Source: Trileptium ribeirensis (lineage: Eukaryota > Nematoda > Enoplea > Enoplida > Thoracostomopsidae). Taken from it: a stretch of 64,000 nucleotides of DNA. Every line of letters begins with the position of its first letter. Position 1 is the stretch's first letter. The DNA lies in NCBI GenBank assembly GCA_030248225.1, contig JASANE010017546.1, positions 1 through 64,000 of the forward strand, read 5' to 3'. The position numbers were made by a program, and so were the translations under genes. The notes under the pieces were generated by a model, which did no database searches, had not been told where the DNA came from, and saw only the letters and a list, made by a program, of their open reading frames with translations. Positions 45,242 through 57,844 of this stretch are shown here, piece after piece.

Positions 45242-48200
45242 CACCTGCCTCTTATTAGGTATATTAACGTGATTTTTTTACGGTATTAAATAATCTGGGG
45301 TTATTGTTTATCATATTCGTTACACACACACACAATGGACAACACCAATATCGACGGCGTTAGCGACTATATCAGAAATTGCTATACCGTTCTCGATATA
45401 GTAAGCCTTACTCTTAGCCTAACCCGTGGTGTTGCCGCCCTCTGAACCCCCACTCTAAGCTATTCTTTCCTAACGCTGTAACGTCCGGCACCTAAACGGT
45501 ACATGGGCCACTATGACGGAGCTAAACACAGAATGTAGATAATGTTTGCTATGCTGCATTTTCTGACCCTGCTAGTTTCATCCTGGTGGTGGGAAACAAT
45601 GATCCAATTTGCGCATGTAACCTGAGGGGCGTACATAAAATATAGCCCATGTGATTCTCGATATACTAAGCCTAAGTTAAGAACTAAGTTAAGCGTATAC
45701 TAAACCTATGTCGACGTAGTATGTATATAAACCCTAGGTCGGGGTGCTGCGGCTCACATTCGCCGCGAAATCCGCTTTGAACTGTCCTTTCCTTGATGAA
45801 CAGAGATTGTAACTGAAAAGTGTCACGTGTTAAGATTTGACAGACGAGGCAAGAAAAAACGCTTACGTTGAGTGCTCAACTCGTTACCACACATACGCCG
45901 AGGCACAATGTTCATGCTAGTCCTAAGCCATATTCACCATTGCCTCCTCCACGCGTCGTATGCACCTAGAGAATTTGAAGAAAAAATAATGGTGTTCGTA
46001 CGCGGTGAAACTAAAAATTTTGAGATCCAAAATATGAACGACATTATTGAGGTGCTCGTAACAAGAAATAAGTTCAACATTTTAATGAAATGGCAAACAC
46101 ATCTATAAATAAAACTACAAACAACCAGTGTAGAGTATTGGATGGCTTATACTAACTCATTTGGTAAAAAGTCGATTCGAGAGAAATGAATGTTTTATTG
46201 CATTTGGCATCCTAAACCCAAACTGTACATGAAAATGCGGTTTATTTTCCAATATCCCCCAGCCGGCGTTTGCCCAAAAATAGTCAGAAATTTTAGTATT
46301 TTTGTGATCTTGGAGACCTCCCGATCATTTCAACCAAAAATCGAATTTTTAAAATTTTTGGGTCCCTTGGGAACCCAAAATTTATTTCTTCTTAAAAGTT
46401 AGATTTTTACCCACCATGGCTTGACGAGCTGAGAATAATGGCGTTATTTTTAAGGGGATCCGATATCTGGGTCCTAAGTTATGGCAAAAAAACTATCGCA
46501 GGCTGAGAGGCTCAGTAACTGAACAGTTTGGCCATAACTTAGGATACGGTCATCTAAAATTTAGAAACTATTAATTATTGCAGTGCTGCTGCGTGACTTT
46601 TGAGTATATAAATAACTGTTGTAGAAACATTTATAAATTTTTGAAGAGTCGAACATACTAGAACGGAGCATGCAATAGTATATAAACTGTAGCGCAGCTT
46701 GCGTTTCCAGGAGTGCTAGTTTTGCGGGCCTTCCCCTCGAAATCGGTTAGCTAACTGCCACGTTGCGGCGGATTTATGAAATAGACACCCAAACAACGTC
46801 CATTGTAGGTGTGCCTATTGCACAGCTTTGGGTCTGAATAATAGCATAATTTTAGCATCAACGGGCTCCATAAAACCTTATAAATGAGTATACCGTAATT
46901 ACGCATTTCCCCTTATATATAATTCTCGGTGCTACAGGAATTACCTACCTTCCGAACTTATTAGAGCGTAAGGTTATGCGGCAAACCTACTCCCCTTGTG
47001 GGTTCCACTTCCAGTTTTGTCACTTTTCGAAGTCTCATTAGTTTTCACTTCATAGCATAAACAAACATTTTATAGCATACAAATTGCATTAACTTCAGCT
47101 ATTTACTACACTTTTGCGAAATCATGCTGTTTTATTTCAGACAACTTTTGCTCTGCTTCTTTTTTGTAAGTAGCGGCTAGGGATGTCACGAGAAAATATT
47201 AACTGGGCGGTTGACCTAGAGAAGCCAAAATTTACCTGAGAGTCAAAGTGTAAGCACAATTTTTAAGGTTACACAAAAGTTTGTTCAAGATTATGCAAAA
47301 CCCTGATTGCAAACCAAATCCAAAACTGATCTACTGCTCCTTTTACTAGCATAATAGATCATCAGTAGTTTACAGATACTTTTAAAAGTGGATATTCGAT
47401 TTTAATACCAGTATATAACAAAAGTTTTCCTGTGTAAACAAAGCAAGTTTTTTCTACTTATATATTATGTAATATATTCGACATAATTATTTACATAACA
47501 TGACTATCCCTAAAACATATGATGCAAGCAGAGTAAAACACACATGCTCGATAAAGCAGCAAGAAAAGTTGACACAACTTAACTACAAGATCGTTGTTAC
47601 ACTTTTAAGTCAAACATTGTGCATCATTTACCTTAAGATGTGTGCGGCAGGGCCGGATTTTGTCAGTCTACCGCGGCTCTAAAGCCAAGCTTGGCTAGCC
47701 GTGCTGAGACAGTGTGTTTGGGCCGAGCCAGTTCCTACAAATATATTAGCTAATAGTAAGGCGAGGCTGATAAATTGTCACAAGCGTCGGAATCGGGTTT
47801 AAAACCAGAAATTATATATGTAACATCCCTAAAAAATGGAAATTAGTGATAAATATGGCCATATAATAGTAAAACTTCTTTGTAGTTGCAATAGCATAAT
47901 TTCTATGTACGAAAGAACATGTTTCACCTAGCTACTAGCTTAGCTTTTAAAAGGCACTTAAAAATTTTGAAAATAGCTATATTTGCGTATTTATTTCACC
48001 TGCATTTAAGCGTCTTACTTTAATTACTACTAATATTGCCTTTTTTGGGCCTAAAGCTAAATATTTTCCATGTAACACAATATACCTAATAAATATTTTT
48101 CCAGTAGTCCGCCCCGGCTATAAAACTGTAAAATATAGCCGCTTCCGGCTCGTACAAACATACTAGCGTAGCTTAGCTATTAATTTTATTTATAAAGGGC

Positions 48201-48750
48201 TGTGGCTTTTTATCACGAGCTGGAATTGGCTCTGTGAAAGAATTCGGCGTTAGGTGTACAGATCTTAACGTAAATGATGCATTATATATCACAATTTCAA
48301 CTAAAACACACGAGTTACTACAAGACATACAAAACCGAAATTACATATTATTGTATACGGATGCAAACCAAAAATAACGCTTGAAATTATGAGATGACAG
48401 AAAAAACGTCAACTAAAGATCCTCTATATTTTTAGACAATACGACGCCAATTATATATACTACAACTGTACAACAGGTATAAGCCGGGCTGTGCTTAATA
48501 GACCGGATTCAAATATTACAGCACGCACGAGGCAAACTATACAACATATCAGCACCTCTTAATATTTATATATCTTATACAGTAGTGGGCTTAGAGTGAA
48601 ATAGCTCGAGACCAATCAAAACATTCACTATGAAGGCATTTTTTACCACATTCACGTTTATTTTGGTTTAGACAATTTACTCATGAGCAAACACTACACT
48701 GTAATTTCGCAGTTTTGACAAAAGCGCACTCCACTGTATAAGTGCATACT
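45242..48750. other. Intergenic, no gene recognised
   Basis: Only short open frames (for example 45872-46108, 47500-47682) without family signature. A CAGGGCCGGATTT hAT-like start at 47648 has no matching end. The hairpin at 46472-46544 is listed separately. Confidence 0.4.
46472..46544. repeat. Perfect 14-bp inverted repeat with 45-base loop
   Basis: TCCTAAGTTATGGC (46472-46485) and GCCATAACTTAGGA (46531-46544) pair without mismatch. This could be a short foldback repeat or a transcribed hairpin. No target duplication was identified. Confidence 0.7.
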
Positions 48751-49990
48751 AGTGAAGCTAGCTTGCGAGCTAGAATTCGAGTGGTGAAAACAATCCCCCG
48801 AAGTCTGTTGTAGAAAGCACACACAAACAAAGCCTACACACAGTACGCAGATGCAGCATTATATAAACCGTGAGTGATGAGTCATATTTACGCCCGTCTC
48901 TTTTGATAGCCAACGTATGCAGTAGACAAAACATCATACAACGAGTACAAAAACAATCAACTAACAATTTAATAATTCAATAAAACCCTAAATTGACCGT
49001 GAAAAGAACGTTAAAGAATTCAAACCGACACTTGAGAAAAATCTCATTTTTCATACCAAGTATGAAGCAGAAGTGTGAAAAATATTTGCCACACAATATT
49101 TTTGACGCTCGCAATGAGCTTGTCGGCCCAGAAAATCCCATATCACTAAAACCAACATTAAACACACATTCAGGTGCTTTTCCCACGACTTCTCACCAAA
49201 AATTTCGAAAACGTCATTTTTCATACCAAGTATGAAGCAGAAGTGTGAAAAATATTTGCCACACAATATTTTTGACGCTCGCAATGAGCTTGTCGGCCCA
49301 GAAAATTCCATATCACTAAAACCAACAATAAACACACATTCAGGTGCTTTTCCCACGACTTCTCACCAAAAATTTCGAAAACGTCATTTTTAAGCCAAGT
49401 ATGAACCAGAAGTGTAAAAAATATTTGCCCAACAATATTTTTAACACTTGCAATGAGTTTATCTGCCCAAAACACCCCATATAAGACACTAAAAGCAACA
49501 AAAAACACATTTAGGTGCATTTCCCACGCTTTTCACCAAATATGAAATTTGGCGTCAACTATAAGCTTATAGCCTCCAGATTGGGAAGTATTTCAAAAAC
49601 TTGTTATATATCATTGGAAAGCCCTGGTAAAGCTACATGGAATAGGCCTATTAGTTTGCGGATACCTCGCGTACTTATTGAGAAAAGTAGTAAAAACTGG
49701 AGGGGGTGCCCGAAAAATGGGCCAAAATGACGTCATTTTGCCCCATAACTTTTCTCACGGAAAAAAATTCAAAAATCGGGCTCCGTTACTACACCTAAAT
49801 CGACCACTGCGGTTCGAATGAGCTATAGTGCATCAAAATCCGCCAAACCGTTTTCGAGATCCTGGTGCGACACACACAGACAGGACCTCCTCAACCCCCT
49901 CCAGAGCCAAAATTGAAAATTCTCGTTCCACTCGCTCGCGAGTGGAATGAGCTTGCTTCGTTCGCTCATTCCACTCGAATTCAACAATGT
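48751..49990 (-). mobile_element. Second, inverted copy of the 20475-21227 element, with an internal 170-bp array
   Basis: The sequence from ACTAGTGAAGCTAGC to CACTCGAATTCAA is the reverse complement of the element at 20475-21227 through most of its length (AAGTCTGTTGTAGAAAGCAC, TGACCGTGAAAAGAACG, GGCCTATTAGTTTGCGGATA). It is longer because of the tandem expansion at 49043-49552 and extra palindromic CACTCGCTCGCGAGTG sequence near 49930. No transposase frame. Confidence 0.8.
49043..49552. repeat. Three 170-bp tandem units inside the element
   Basis: TCATTTTTCATACCAAG recurs at 49043 and 49213, with a diverged third start at 49383, giving an exact period of 170. The first two units are nearly identical; the third is older and resembles the single unit of copy 1. 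Confidence 0.85.
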
Positions 49991-50221
49991 CTTACTTGCT
50001 CTCATGTAACTAGAGTTTAGTATCCTAATAAAAGGAACGGAACCAGCGGCTACAAACACCGTTCAACCGATTATTGTATCACAAACTGAGTATTTAATAT
50101 GTATATTTTGGAGAGACGACCACAACCGTTTGTAATTCTAAGCGTTAAAGAAGAATTCTTACACTACATGTGTTAGACCTTGCTACTGGCTTTGATCTTT
50201 GCCTTCAGACCCACCGACGGA

Positions 50222-51960
50222 ATTGGGCTCAGTTTTGAAGATATAGCGATAATTTTGTACCATTCGGCTCGTTCAAATAGTATCCATTTCGTCCTGGTTT
50301 AGGGCAGTTTTTTCAGGCTGCGCATGGGGATGGGGATCCCCATCCCCATGGGGATGGGGATAAATTTCTTTTCATGGGGATCCCCATCCCCACGGCGGGG
50401 AAATTTTTTAAAAAGAATAGAGAATAGAAATCTATAACTTCAGTCAAAAGCGCATGTATTGATTTATTGTGAACAGTGAGCTTTGCTGGATCTATTTTAC
50501 AACAAAATTGCAGGTGTATAATACTGTGCTATGGTCCACGGTGGGTAAACCCACTGGAGCCTCATCGCCGTAGAGGCCGCGCCCGGTAGCTGAGCACAGA
50601 ACAGCCGCGGGCCCCAGCACCTAACTAGATACGTGTATAACTGTATGCTCTCTAGTTTTGAATGATTAGCATATTTGGGGCTAAATTACTTCCCTCTCTA
50701 GTGATGCTGTGTGATACAAATATCTCACACTTTTACATATCTATTCTATGTGCATGATACTTGCTTAATCTCATGCAAAGCGTACACACTACTTTCATTT
50801 GTGCTTTATCGCTATCCCGTGAGAACGATGAATCTATTGGTAGACTTTAGTCATAAGGCTGCGACAATGGATGCCGATACCGAAGAACACAATTAAAGCC
50901 GACCTTCAACCGTAGCCAGAGATATATAGCTTGTATCTGGCAAACAAAACGCAACGCCTGGCAAGCAGCAAAGCTAGAGAGGTATACGTATCTAGCCCCC
51001 AGTACTCTTCCAATTCAAGCTAGAGAGTGGTGGTATCTAGCCGGGTACCTGGGGCCCGCGGCTGTTCTGTGCTCAGCTACCGGGCGCGGCCTCTACGGCG
51101 ATGAGGCTTGAGTGGGCTTGACGGATCATGTAAATCATTTCCATAATACATATGTTAAAGAAAGGGCGCAATTTTGGATCAAGTGTTGTTCCCTTTGAAC
51201 GAGCAAGTTCCTTACCCTAGCATAAGCATGAGATTTCACCTAATTGACAGCGATTCCAACAACGCCGGGAATGCTTTACGTGATCCTGCTTGCCCACCGT
51301 GGACCATAGCACAGCCTTCATTTTGTATTAAAAATAACATATACACGTTTATTTAGTATTCAGATTGATCATTGTTAAATATTGCCCGTAAGCTCACCGT
51401 GGGGATTCCATGGGGATAATTCAAGAGTTTTCGTGGGGATGGGGATCCCCATGTAAATTTCGTGGGGATGGGGTGGGGATGGGGACGGAAAATCTATCCC
51501 CATGCGCAGACTGAGTTTTTTCGATTTCCGGGCTCCAGTGGTCCCCTCTCGACACCCGAAATTTTTGAAAAAATTTTCCTCGATCAATGCTTAGTGTTAC
51601 ATATTAGTCCATCTGCATCGGTGAACTGAGTCGAATGCTGGTAAGTTAACACAATCGGTTTATGTGTTAATGACTTAGGTTTAGGTGAAGGACTAGTCAT
51701 TAAAGTTTGGTTAAAAATTTAACAATTGTAATAACTCCTAAACCCGTCCACCAATTCAACTGATTTTGCCACCATTCTGACTGATTTTAGGCAGGACTAT
51801 TGGGAACCCAAAAAATAAAAAATGGCTCAAAACTGGATGAAATAGATATTTTCTGAACTATCTCGTAGAACTAAATCGAATGGTATCAAAACTATCACCC
51901 TGCCATCAAAAGTGACCAATTTCGGCCTGGGATACTAAGGAGATCCCAAATTTGAGGACG
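50222..51960. repeat. Dispersed repeat, copy 2, split by a hAT insertion
   Basis: Flanks of the hAT element (50222-50313 and 51522-51960) together correspond to 3560-4150. The interruption lies at the TTTTTTCGATTT position of the other copy, which supports insertion into a pre-existing repeat. Confidence 0.6.
50314..51513. mobile_element. Foldback hAT element with GGGGAT arrays
   Basis: Ends CAGGCTGCGCATGGGGAT and ATCCCCATGCGCAGACTG, flanked by the perfect 8-bp duplication AGTTTTTT (50306-50313, 51514-51521). Each end carries an array of GGGGAT/ATCCCC. The arms also share inner inverted blocks (GCTATGGTCCACGGTGGG at ~50530 and its complement at ~51295; GGCCGCGCCCGGTAGCTGAG at ~50575 and its complement at ~51075), so most of the 1.2-kb element can fold back on itself. 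No transposase. Confidence 0.88.
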
Positions 51961-52099
51961 TCAATCATGTCACGCGATAGCTCAAAATAAATCTAGAAAT
52001 TTGCATTTGTGACCTTTGGTTAGGCCTGAAAACGAATTCCAACTTCTTTCCATGTAAAGCTTGTCAAAAAACGGCAACGTCGGTAAAATGTCGGTTGGG

Positions 52100-52680
52100 T
52101 CAAATAATTTTCTGGCTTATCTCGACAACCGATAAACATATATAATTCAGCCACATCGGGTTACTTTGCTTAGCAATGAAGGCTCTATATGACAACAGCA
52201 TATAAAGCTTTTCCACAAGGGTACCCCTGGTCTCAGGATTAGAGGCCAATCCCTTAAAAGTGTCTACAAAACCCCAAATATACAAAAACGGTCATATCTC
52301 CATAGCTCATCTTACGCAGCAAATAAATATCTGCAGAGCTGCTATGACGCCGCGTTGTTACATATTTCATAGGTTTTTAAATGGACCCATAAGAGAAGAA
52401 ATACAACACAAAGATTGTCAAATCTCCATAACCTATGAAACTATATGTAGCTGCATATAACTCGTTAATACGATGACCTATGTTCTATAATTAGATGAAA
52501 ATGTGTTTTAATATGAGCCCAAGAGACTGGAAATGCACAAAACGATCATATCTCCGTTTCAGCGATGCTGAAATAGAGCAATTGAGGATCTATTTACGAT
52601 GGATACCTATTTCTAGGTTTCAGTCTACAAAATATGTTCCAAAATTGGACCGCGAGACCCGAATCACATGCATATGAGCA
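52100..52680. repeat. Degenerate tandem units containing CATATCTCC
   Basis: Phrases TATCTCGACAACCG (52116), CATATCTCCATAGCTCATC (52293), AAATCTCCATAACC (52421) and CATATCTCCGTTTCAGC (52549) recur at 128-175-base spacing. Highly diverged. No coding. Confidence 0.45.
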
Positions 52681-54890
52681 ATTTCCGTAAGCGACAGATT
52701 TGAGATTTGCGAAAGGTGCCGGCAAAACATACGAGTTAAACTGTGCACACTGATAAGCTCTGAATTAAAAAACTTGGTCTGGATAATAGTATACTTGCCG
52801 ATTCTACATCGATATAAATCAAATGTTAACGTGATTTAGGAACGTCAAATAATGGCTCAGTAACGCTATATCGCTTCAACTACCGTGGTACATAGTAAAT
52901 GTGTATAATTTCCATACTTTGACCCTTACCGTATGTAAGTTGTGTAATTCCTATTGCTTAATTTCGACACCTATTGTACAAAATTACGAAACTTTGTGTT
53001 TAATTTCGACACTTTAGTAACGACTCAAATGTCCTGGTAAACATTCTTTGAAATCAAACTGGGTGTCCTAGGTAAACATTCTTAGAAATCAAACTGGGAA
53101 TCATTATTTATATAGACACGAATTCTGTTCTGCCAGTATATATATCGGCGCATTAACGTCAGTGTCAAGCTGATGGGCGTAATGCTATATCATTAGTAAA
53201 GGGACAGCTTAGTGTGGGGATTCGGGGGTCAGCAGCCTCCTGACTTAGGCTTAGTGATAATCTAAAGGCTATCTAAGCTAAACATTAGTCTTCGTATATA
53301 TAGAACGATATGCCAGTGTGTGTATGGGCCACGCCTCTTAGCTTGACTATGGTCATAACTACCACAAAGCCCAAATGTTAAGCTATTTAATTGTACAAAT
53401 TCTTGACGTCATTAAAGGATTTGCGGCAAAAATGTTAATTTTGTCGACACTCCGTAAGTTTCTTCATGCCCCCACTCGCAACAAGCTATACATTACAACC
53501 ATTGTCGGCGAGTCGCGTCTTTTTGTGTACAATACTCCGCATTGTCCACCAGAGATGAAACTGGATCACTGTCTCATGACCCAGTAACCCATGGAAGGTG
53601 TGACCCAGCCAAAATAGTGATCCAATTGACCCAGTTCTATCTGGTATCTGTCATGTTCACTGTGAAATTACGGAAGGCAAAGTCAATATGACTATCTCTA
53701 TATTACGCACATTCCATCCGAAAACAAATGGCACCACATATACCCTAATTGTCTTCCACATACGTGTGATCATTTGCCAGCGACGTAGCGCTGCCCACGC
53801 TGTACCAAGACGAGCGGAATCACTCACAGCCTACCGCCCAACCGGCCACCCAAACATATGAGGAGCTTGACCACAAAAGTGTTTAATTCAGAGTTTTAGA
53901 ACGATTTAGTTTGATTGAAATAGTGTCAGCGATAGCAACTAGCAACATGTAATTGAAATATTTGAAATTAAGTAGATGTGAGACACTTACATAAGAATGG
54001 GGTATTTTTCAAACCCCAGCAAAGAATTTTCGAATTTCGCCATCAAATCGAAATTTGAAGTTCAAATACGCCGATCGTCTTGGACTGAACCAGTTTCAGT
54101 AGTTGGTGGTCATATTTTTGCAAGATTTTTTCAGTTGAGCATTATAGCTTGAGACCGCGGGCTTGCGAGAGCTCATAAATGCTTCCCGCTCCGTTCGGAC
54201 CCGCGGGTACCTGGGCCCCGTCCACCTCTGGTTGCTCTGTTCCAAAAGGTGTTCGCAGAAAGATTTGGGGAAGAGACGCAAACTAAACTGCGTAACCCAG
54301 ACTAATTACTGGGAAGGGCACATTTCCCGTTTGCCACATCTATTCCCTGGCACCTCAACTTAAAACAATTTCACGCATATTAACTAACGCTTTTCGGCAT
54401 TGTCTGAGCTTACAAAACAGAATTTTTTTACACAAATTTTTAATATAATTCAAGCAGTTTTAAAACGTAAATAAAAGCAACAAAGCTTGTATGAATTCAC
54501 AGTGAAAGTGTTGAACAATGAAAGGCAGATTATATTAAAAAATAAAAAAACTCAATACAGCTATTATTATGACTGAAAACGGATTGCATCCGACAGCTTA
54601 AGGCGCCCAACATTCGTAGCATAGGCACAACTGAGTCATGAACGACAAACTAGTGACACACCGAGGTGGTGACCCAGTTCTCCAACTGACCCAGCCAAAA
54701 TAGTGACCCATTTCTGTCTCTGGTGTTCACGTTGTAAGTCCTGGCGTTTCCAAGAGATCTTTCCACGGCCCTTGTATTTTCCTTTGTCGGTCGGAGCAGG
54801 ATTGAGAACGCCTTGAGCTTACGTATGCGTCCCAGCTTCTCCACGGCAGTTTCAATGTTGCCACCAGCTGGTTCCAAAAAATCAGCATAT
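52681..54890. other. Intergenic, no gene recognised
   Basis: Includes a two-copy 33-35-bp duplication (GTAAACATTCTT-GAAATCAAA) near 53036-53098. A phrase TGACCCAGCCAAAATAGTGA is shared between ~53602 and ~54688, marking a dispersed repeat of unclear extent. Confidence 0.4.
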
Positions 54891-55045
54891 GATAGGCACA
54901 TTTGCGAGTGCAGGCTGAATCGGTGAGAGCTCTGAATACGTGCGTCCATCTAAGTAGACTACAATGATAGGCACATTTGTGAGTTAGTTGCAGGCTGAAT
55001 CGGCGAGAGCTCTGAATACGTGCGTCCATCTAAGTCGACTACAAT
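54891..55045. repeat. Two-copy tandem duplication, ~75 bp
   Basis: GATAGGCACATTTG...CTACAAT occurs at 54891-54965 and again from 54966 with few changes. Confidence 0.85.
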
Positions 55046-55322
55046 GCGTTCATTTGTTTCGTCAAACGCTTGCTTCAGCGGTGGAACAATATGGGCGTGG
55101 TGGGTTTGAAAAATCTTAGCTTGCTGCAATTAGAACTTTATTAGCTATGACTGGAGTGGACGTTATAGTTTAGCCGAGTTCCTTGTTAACGGCCATTGAA
55201 GCTTCTAGAGGAGACAATATTTCTTCAGCAGGAAATTAGTTATATTCAGATCGCTTGGAGTACCAAAGGAGTTGCAATTTTTTTTCAAATCAGCGTATAA
55301 GCATGACTGACATTGTCCTTCT

Positions 55323-55971
55323 ATGTGTGGTCATCAGACACGACATTCCGAAGCGCTCGTGATATCGTATTCGTCGAAGCTGATTGCATGTGTGTTAAAT
55401 GGACAAATACCTGTCTTTCTGAACGCCTTCATAATCGCTTCAGAGTTATTTAACTCAAAGATTTTCCGAAAACTCACCCAAAAGTGGTTCGGTCAATGGT
55501 CTTAGAATTGTTACGTTTAATGAAACTGAAAATATTTTGCTCCCAGCTTTTTTAAACGCTGCTGCAAATTGATCGATGAGTGTGACGGTAGCGTAAAAAG
55601 TTTAACATTGTGTTGTGCAGCTACTTTAAATAGCTCCGAATTGTGATCTTGTGTGGAACGTCCGTCAAATACTATTATATCGTAGTATCCATGCGAAATG
55701 GAATCACGGTGAATTAGAAAATGCTTTTGATCCAGTTAACCACCAACGGTTTGTCGATCAACCCACTGTTTGAGCAAGTCGCATTCGTTCCCGGTGGCAT
55801 ACCTACCATGTGATCATCTATTACTTGCGCACCCTTGAATACAACAATCGGGCGTAAAACTGAACTGCACAATTTACACACAATTATTGTGGTAATTGAA
55901 CCTCTTTCAGCCGGTGACACTGAAGCGACAGACTTTGCAAAATTATGAAGCACATGTGGCGGGTACTGCAT
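55323..55971 (-). pseudogene. pogo/Tigger-like DDE transposase fragment
   Basis: On the minus strand, three frames carry consecutive parts of a DDE_1-type (CENP-B/pogo/Tigger) transposase: ERGSITTIIVCKLCSSV with VVFKGAQV and MVGMPPGTNATCSNSGLID; then IIVFDGRSTQDHNSEL and VKLFTLPSHSS (second catalytic Asp region, where His of DGH is Arg); then AFRKTGICPFNTHAISFDEY (typical C-terminal 'F..TGI.PFN' motif). A stop at 55714 and at least two frame changes show it is dead. The N-terminal DNA-binding part and the first Asp motif were not found. Confidence 0.75.
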
Positions 55972-56310
55972 TTTAAAGCAATATTGAACGATGCTAAATC
56001 TTCTTGTGCTTCCACTCAGCTAATATTCCACTTAAGGCAGGCATGCATTCAGTGTCGTAGTAGCAAAACAACGTCAGTAACAGTGCAAAAGGACGTAGCT
56101 CTTGTATGTACCATATTTCGTCAAATTTTTATCCAAGATGTTCGCTACGTACGTCACAAAAAAATCATGCCAAAACGCGTAGCTCTATCAATAAAGCTGA
56201 ATCAGTTCACGGTGGAAAACTAACGGAAGTATCTCACTTATATACAAACAAAAACAGAACCAAATCAAGAATAATATGGTATATATACTTACCATATTAT
56301 GTTATATAGG

Positions 56311-57159
56311 CTCACAAACGCTCACAAATAAGAAATGGATATTTCTGCTGCTTTAGCGACGGACACATGAAGAAATACGTTTTTTAGACACCAATATGCC
56401 AAAAGCTTCGTATGTTGCACACATACCCGATTTTTAAAAATTTATTCCAAGATTCCAAAAATGACCCAAGAATAGACCCAAAAAACTTCAGAACGTCCCT
56501 CGGGAATTTGGCCACAGTTCTAAAAATTGATATTTCAAGACGAAACCTGGACGTAACACCTTTTAATTGATGATGCCATAAGTTTATGATGCTTTTAGCT
56601 TCATATCCTTTATCATTTTCGACATGTGCCCATTTCTTTTTTTGTTAGTGTTCGCCTACCTAGTGTCACAAAAAGGAAATATTTTTCCTGAGTATTACGG
56701 CCACGAGAAAATGAATAACTATTTTTATTGCATGACTATTGCCGGACACTGGACCCCGTTCCAGACCAATCCGGGGACCTGCTCCCTAAGGATATGGTGG
56801 CCTTCCTACCGAAAACTGGGTCACCGAGTTATGTCAACGACACGCACTTAAGGTGCGGTCGGCACCAAATGGTCATGCACGCCAGCTTTCTGTGCTAGAT
56901 TTGTCGACGTAAGGCAGAGATACATACTGTAAGAATACATTTTTTTATTCTGAGCGGCGTTTTTTATTTTGTGAAAAACTCACAAAAAAGAAATAAGGTT
57001 TTTGATTTTTTCCGCGGACAACGGATGCGAGCATCACCAAATTAACTGACCTGATACGTGTATGCGGGCCACTCTATATAGAAACTAAAATTTTAAATTA
57101 ACTTTTTCCTGTGTTTAAAAAAATAAAATTTCATTTTTCATTTTCTTATTTGTGAGCGT
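56311..57159. mobile_element. Putative TIR element, CGCTCACAAATAAGAAA ends
   Basis: Inverted repeats ACGCTCACAAATAAGAAA (from ~56318) and its complement (to 57159) bound an ~840-bp AT-rich segment. Both lie next to TATAG/CTATA, which might be a TA-type target. No coding capacity; superfamily unassigned. Confidence 0.55.
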
Positions 57160-57822
57160 CACTATAATATACTTATTAAATGAATGGCTAATAATGCAAA
57201 TGTCAAAATATTGTTACAATCGCATACACATGGCGCTCCTAGCAAGATATGATGGTTCCATGATGTTGCCTGCTACCCATGTAACTACTTCTTCAGTCGC
57301 TCATGTTCAGCTAACACATTAATACTGCAGCAACACTCCATAAATTTAACATAAACTATTGCGCAATTCTATATATCGCTCAAATAAGAAATGGTAGTTT
57401 CTAACTGAATTAATAGTCTTCTAGTGCATAGAGCAAAGCTTATCGTACTGTGAATAGACGAAATTATATTAGACACATATTTATAGTTGTAAACTGCCTA
57501 AAGGAATTAGCAGACTGTATTTGATTTTAGAATATATATTCCACAAAACATAATTACTATTCATATAGGTAATAATATTGGCAGATTATGTAAAACGACA
57601 AAAAACCAATACAACTACAACACCGAAATAATCTCAATCCTATATGCAATGATTCTTAATAATTATTGCGAAAACACAAGTCTAAAACATGGTACTGTTA
57701 CGGAAAGACATAAAAGCAAATTGTGACACATTTGTGAATACCACTTGAACAGGTGTTAATTTTTTGGGAACGGTTCGCGAATAACTTACAAAAATATGCT
57801 TTTAATTTCCATCCGTAAGAGT
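57160..57822. other. Intergenic downstream of LPCAT3, nothing recognised
   Basis: AT-rich; no open frame of interest on either strand. Confidence 0.5.
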
Positions 57823-57828
57823 TTTATT
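57823..57828 (-). promoter_or_regulatory. Polyadenylation signal of the LPCAT3-like gene
   Basis: AATAAA on the minus strand, 16 bases after the TAA stop. The resulting 3' UTR would be very short. Confidence 0.65.
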
Positions 57829-57844
57829 AATCTAGCGTTTACAA

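Noticed and set aside
45872..46108. 78-codon frame MLNSLPHIRRG... on the plus strand
   Set aside because: Protein-like composition but no homology recognised, no splice sites matching a neighbour, and length within chance for this DNA.
47648..48130. CAGGGCCGGATTT, another hAT-like start
   Set aside because: The possible partner (GCCCCGGCT near 48112) does not match well and flanks lack a duplication.
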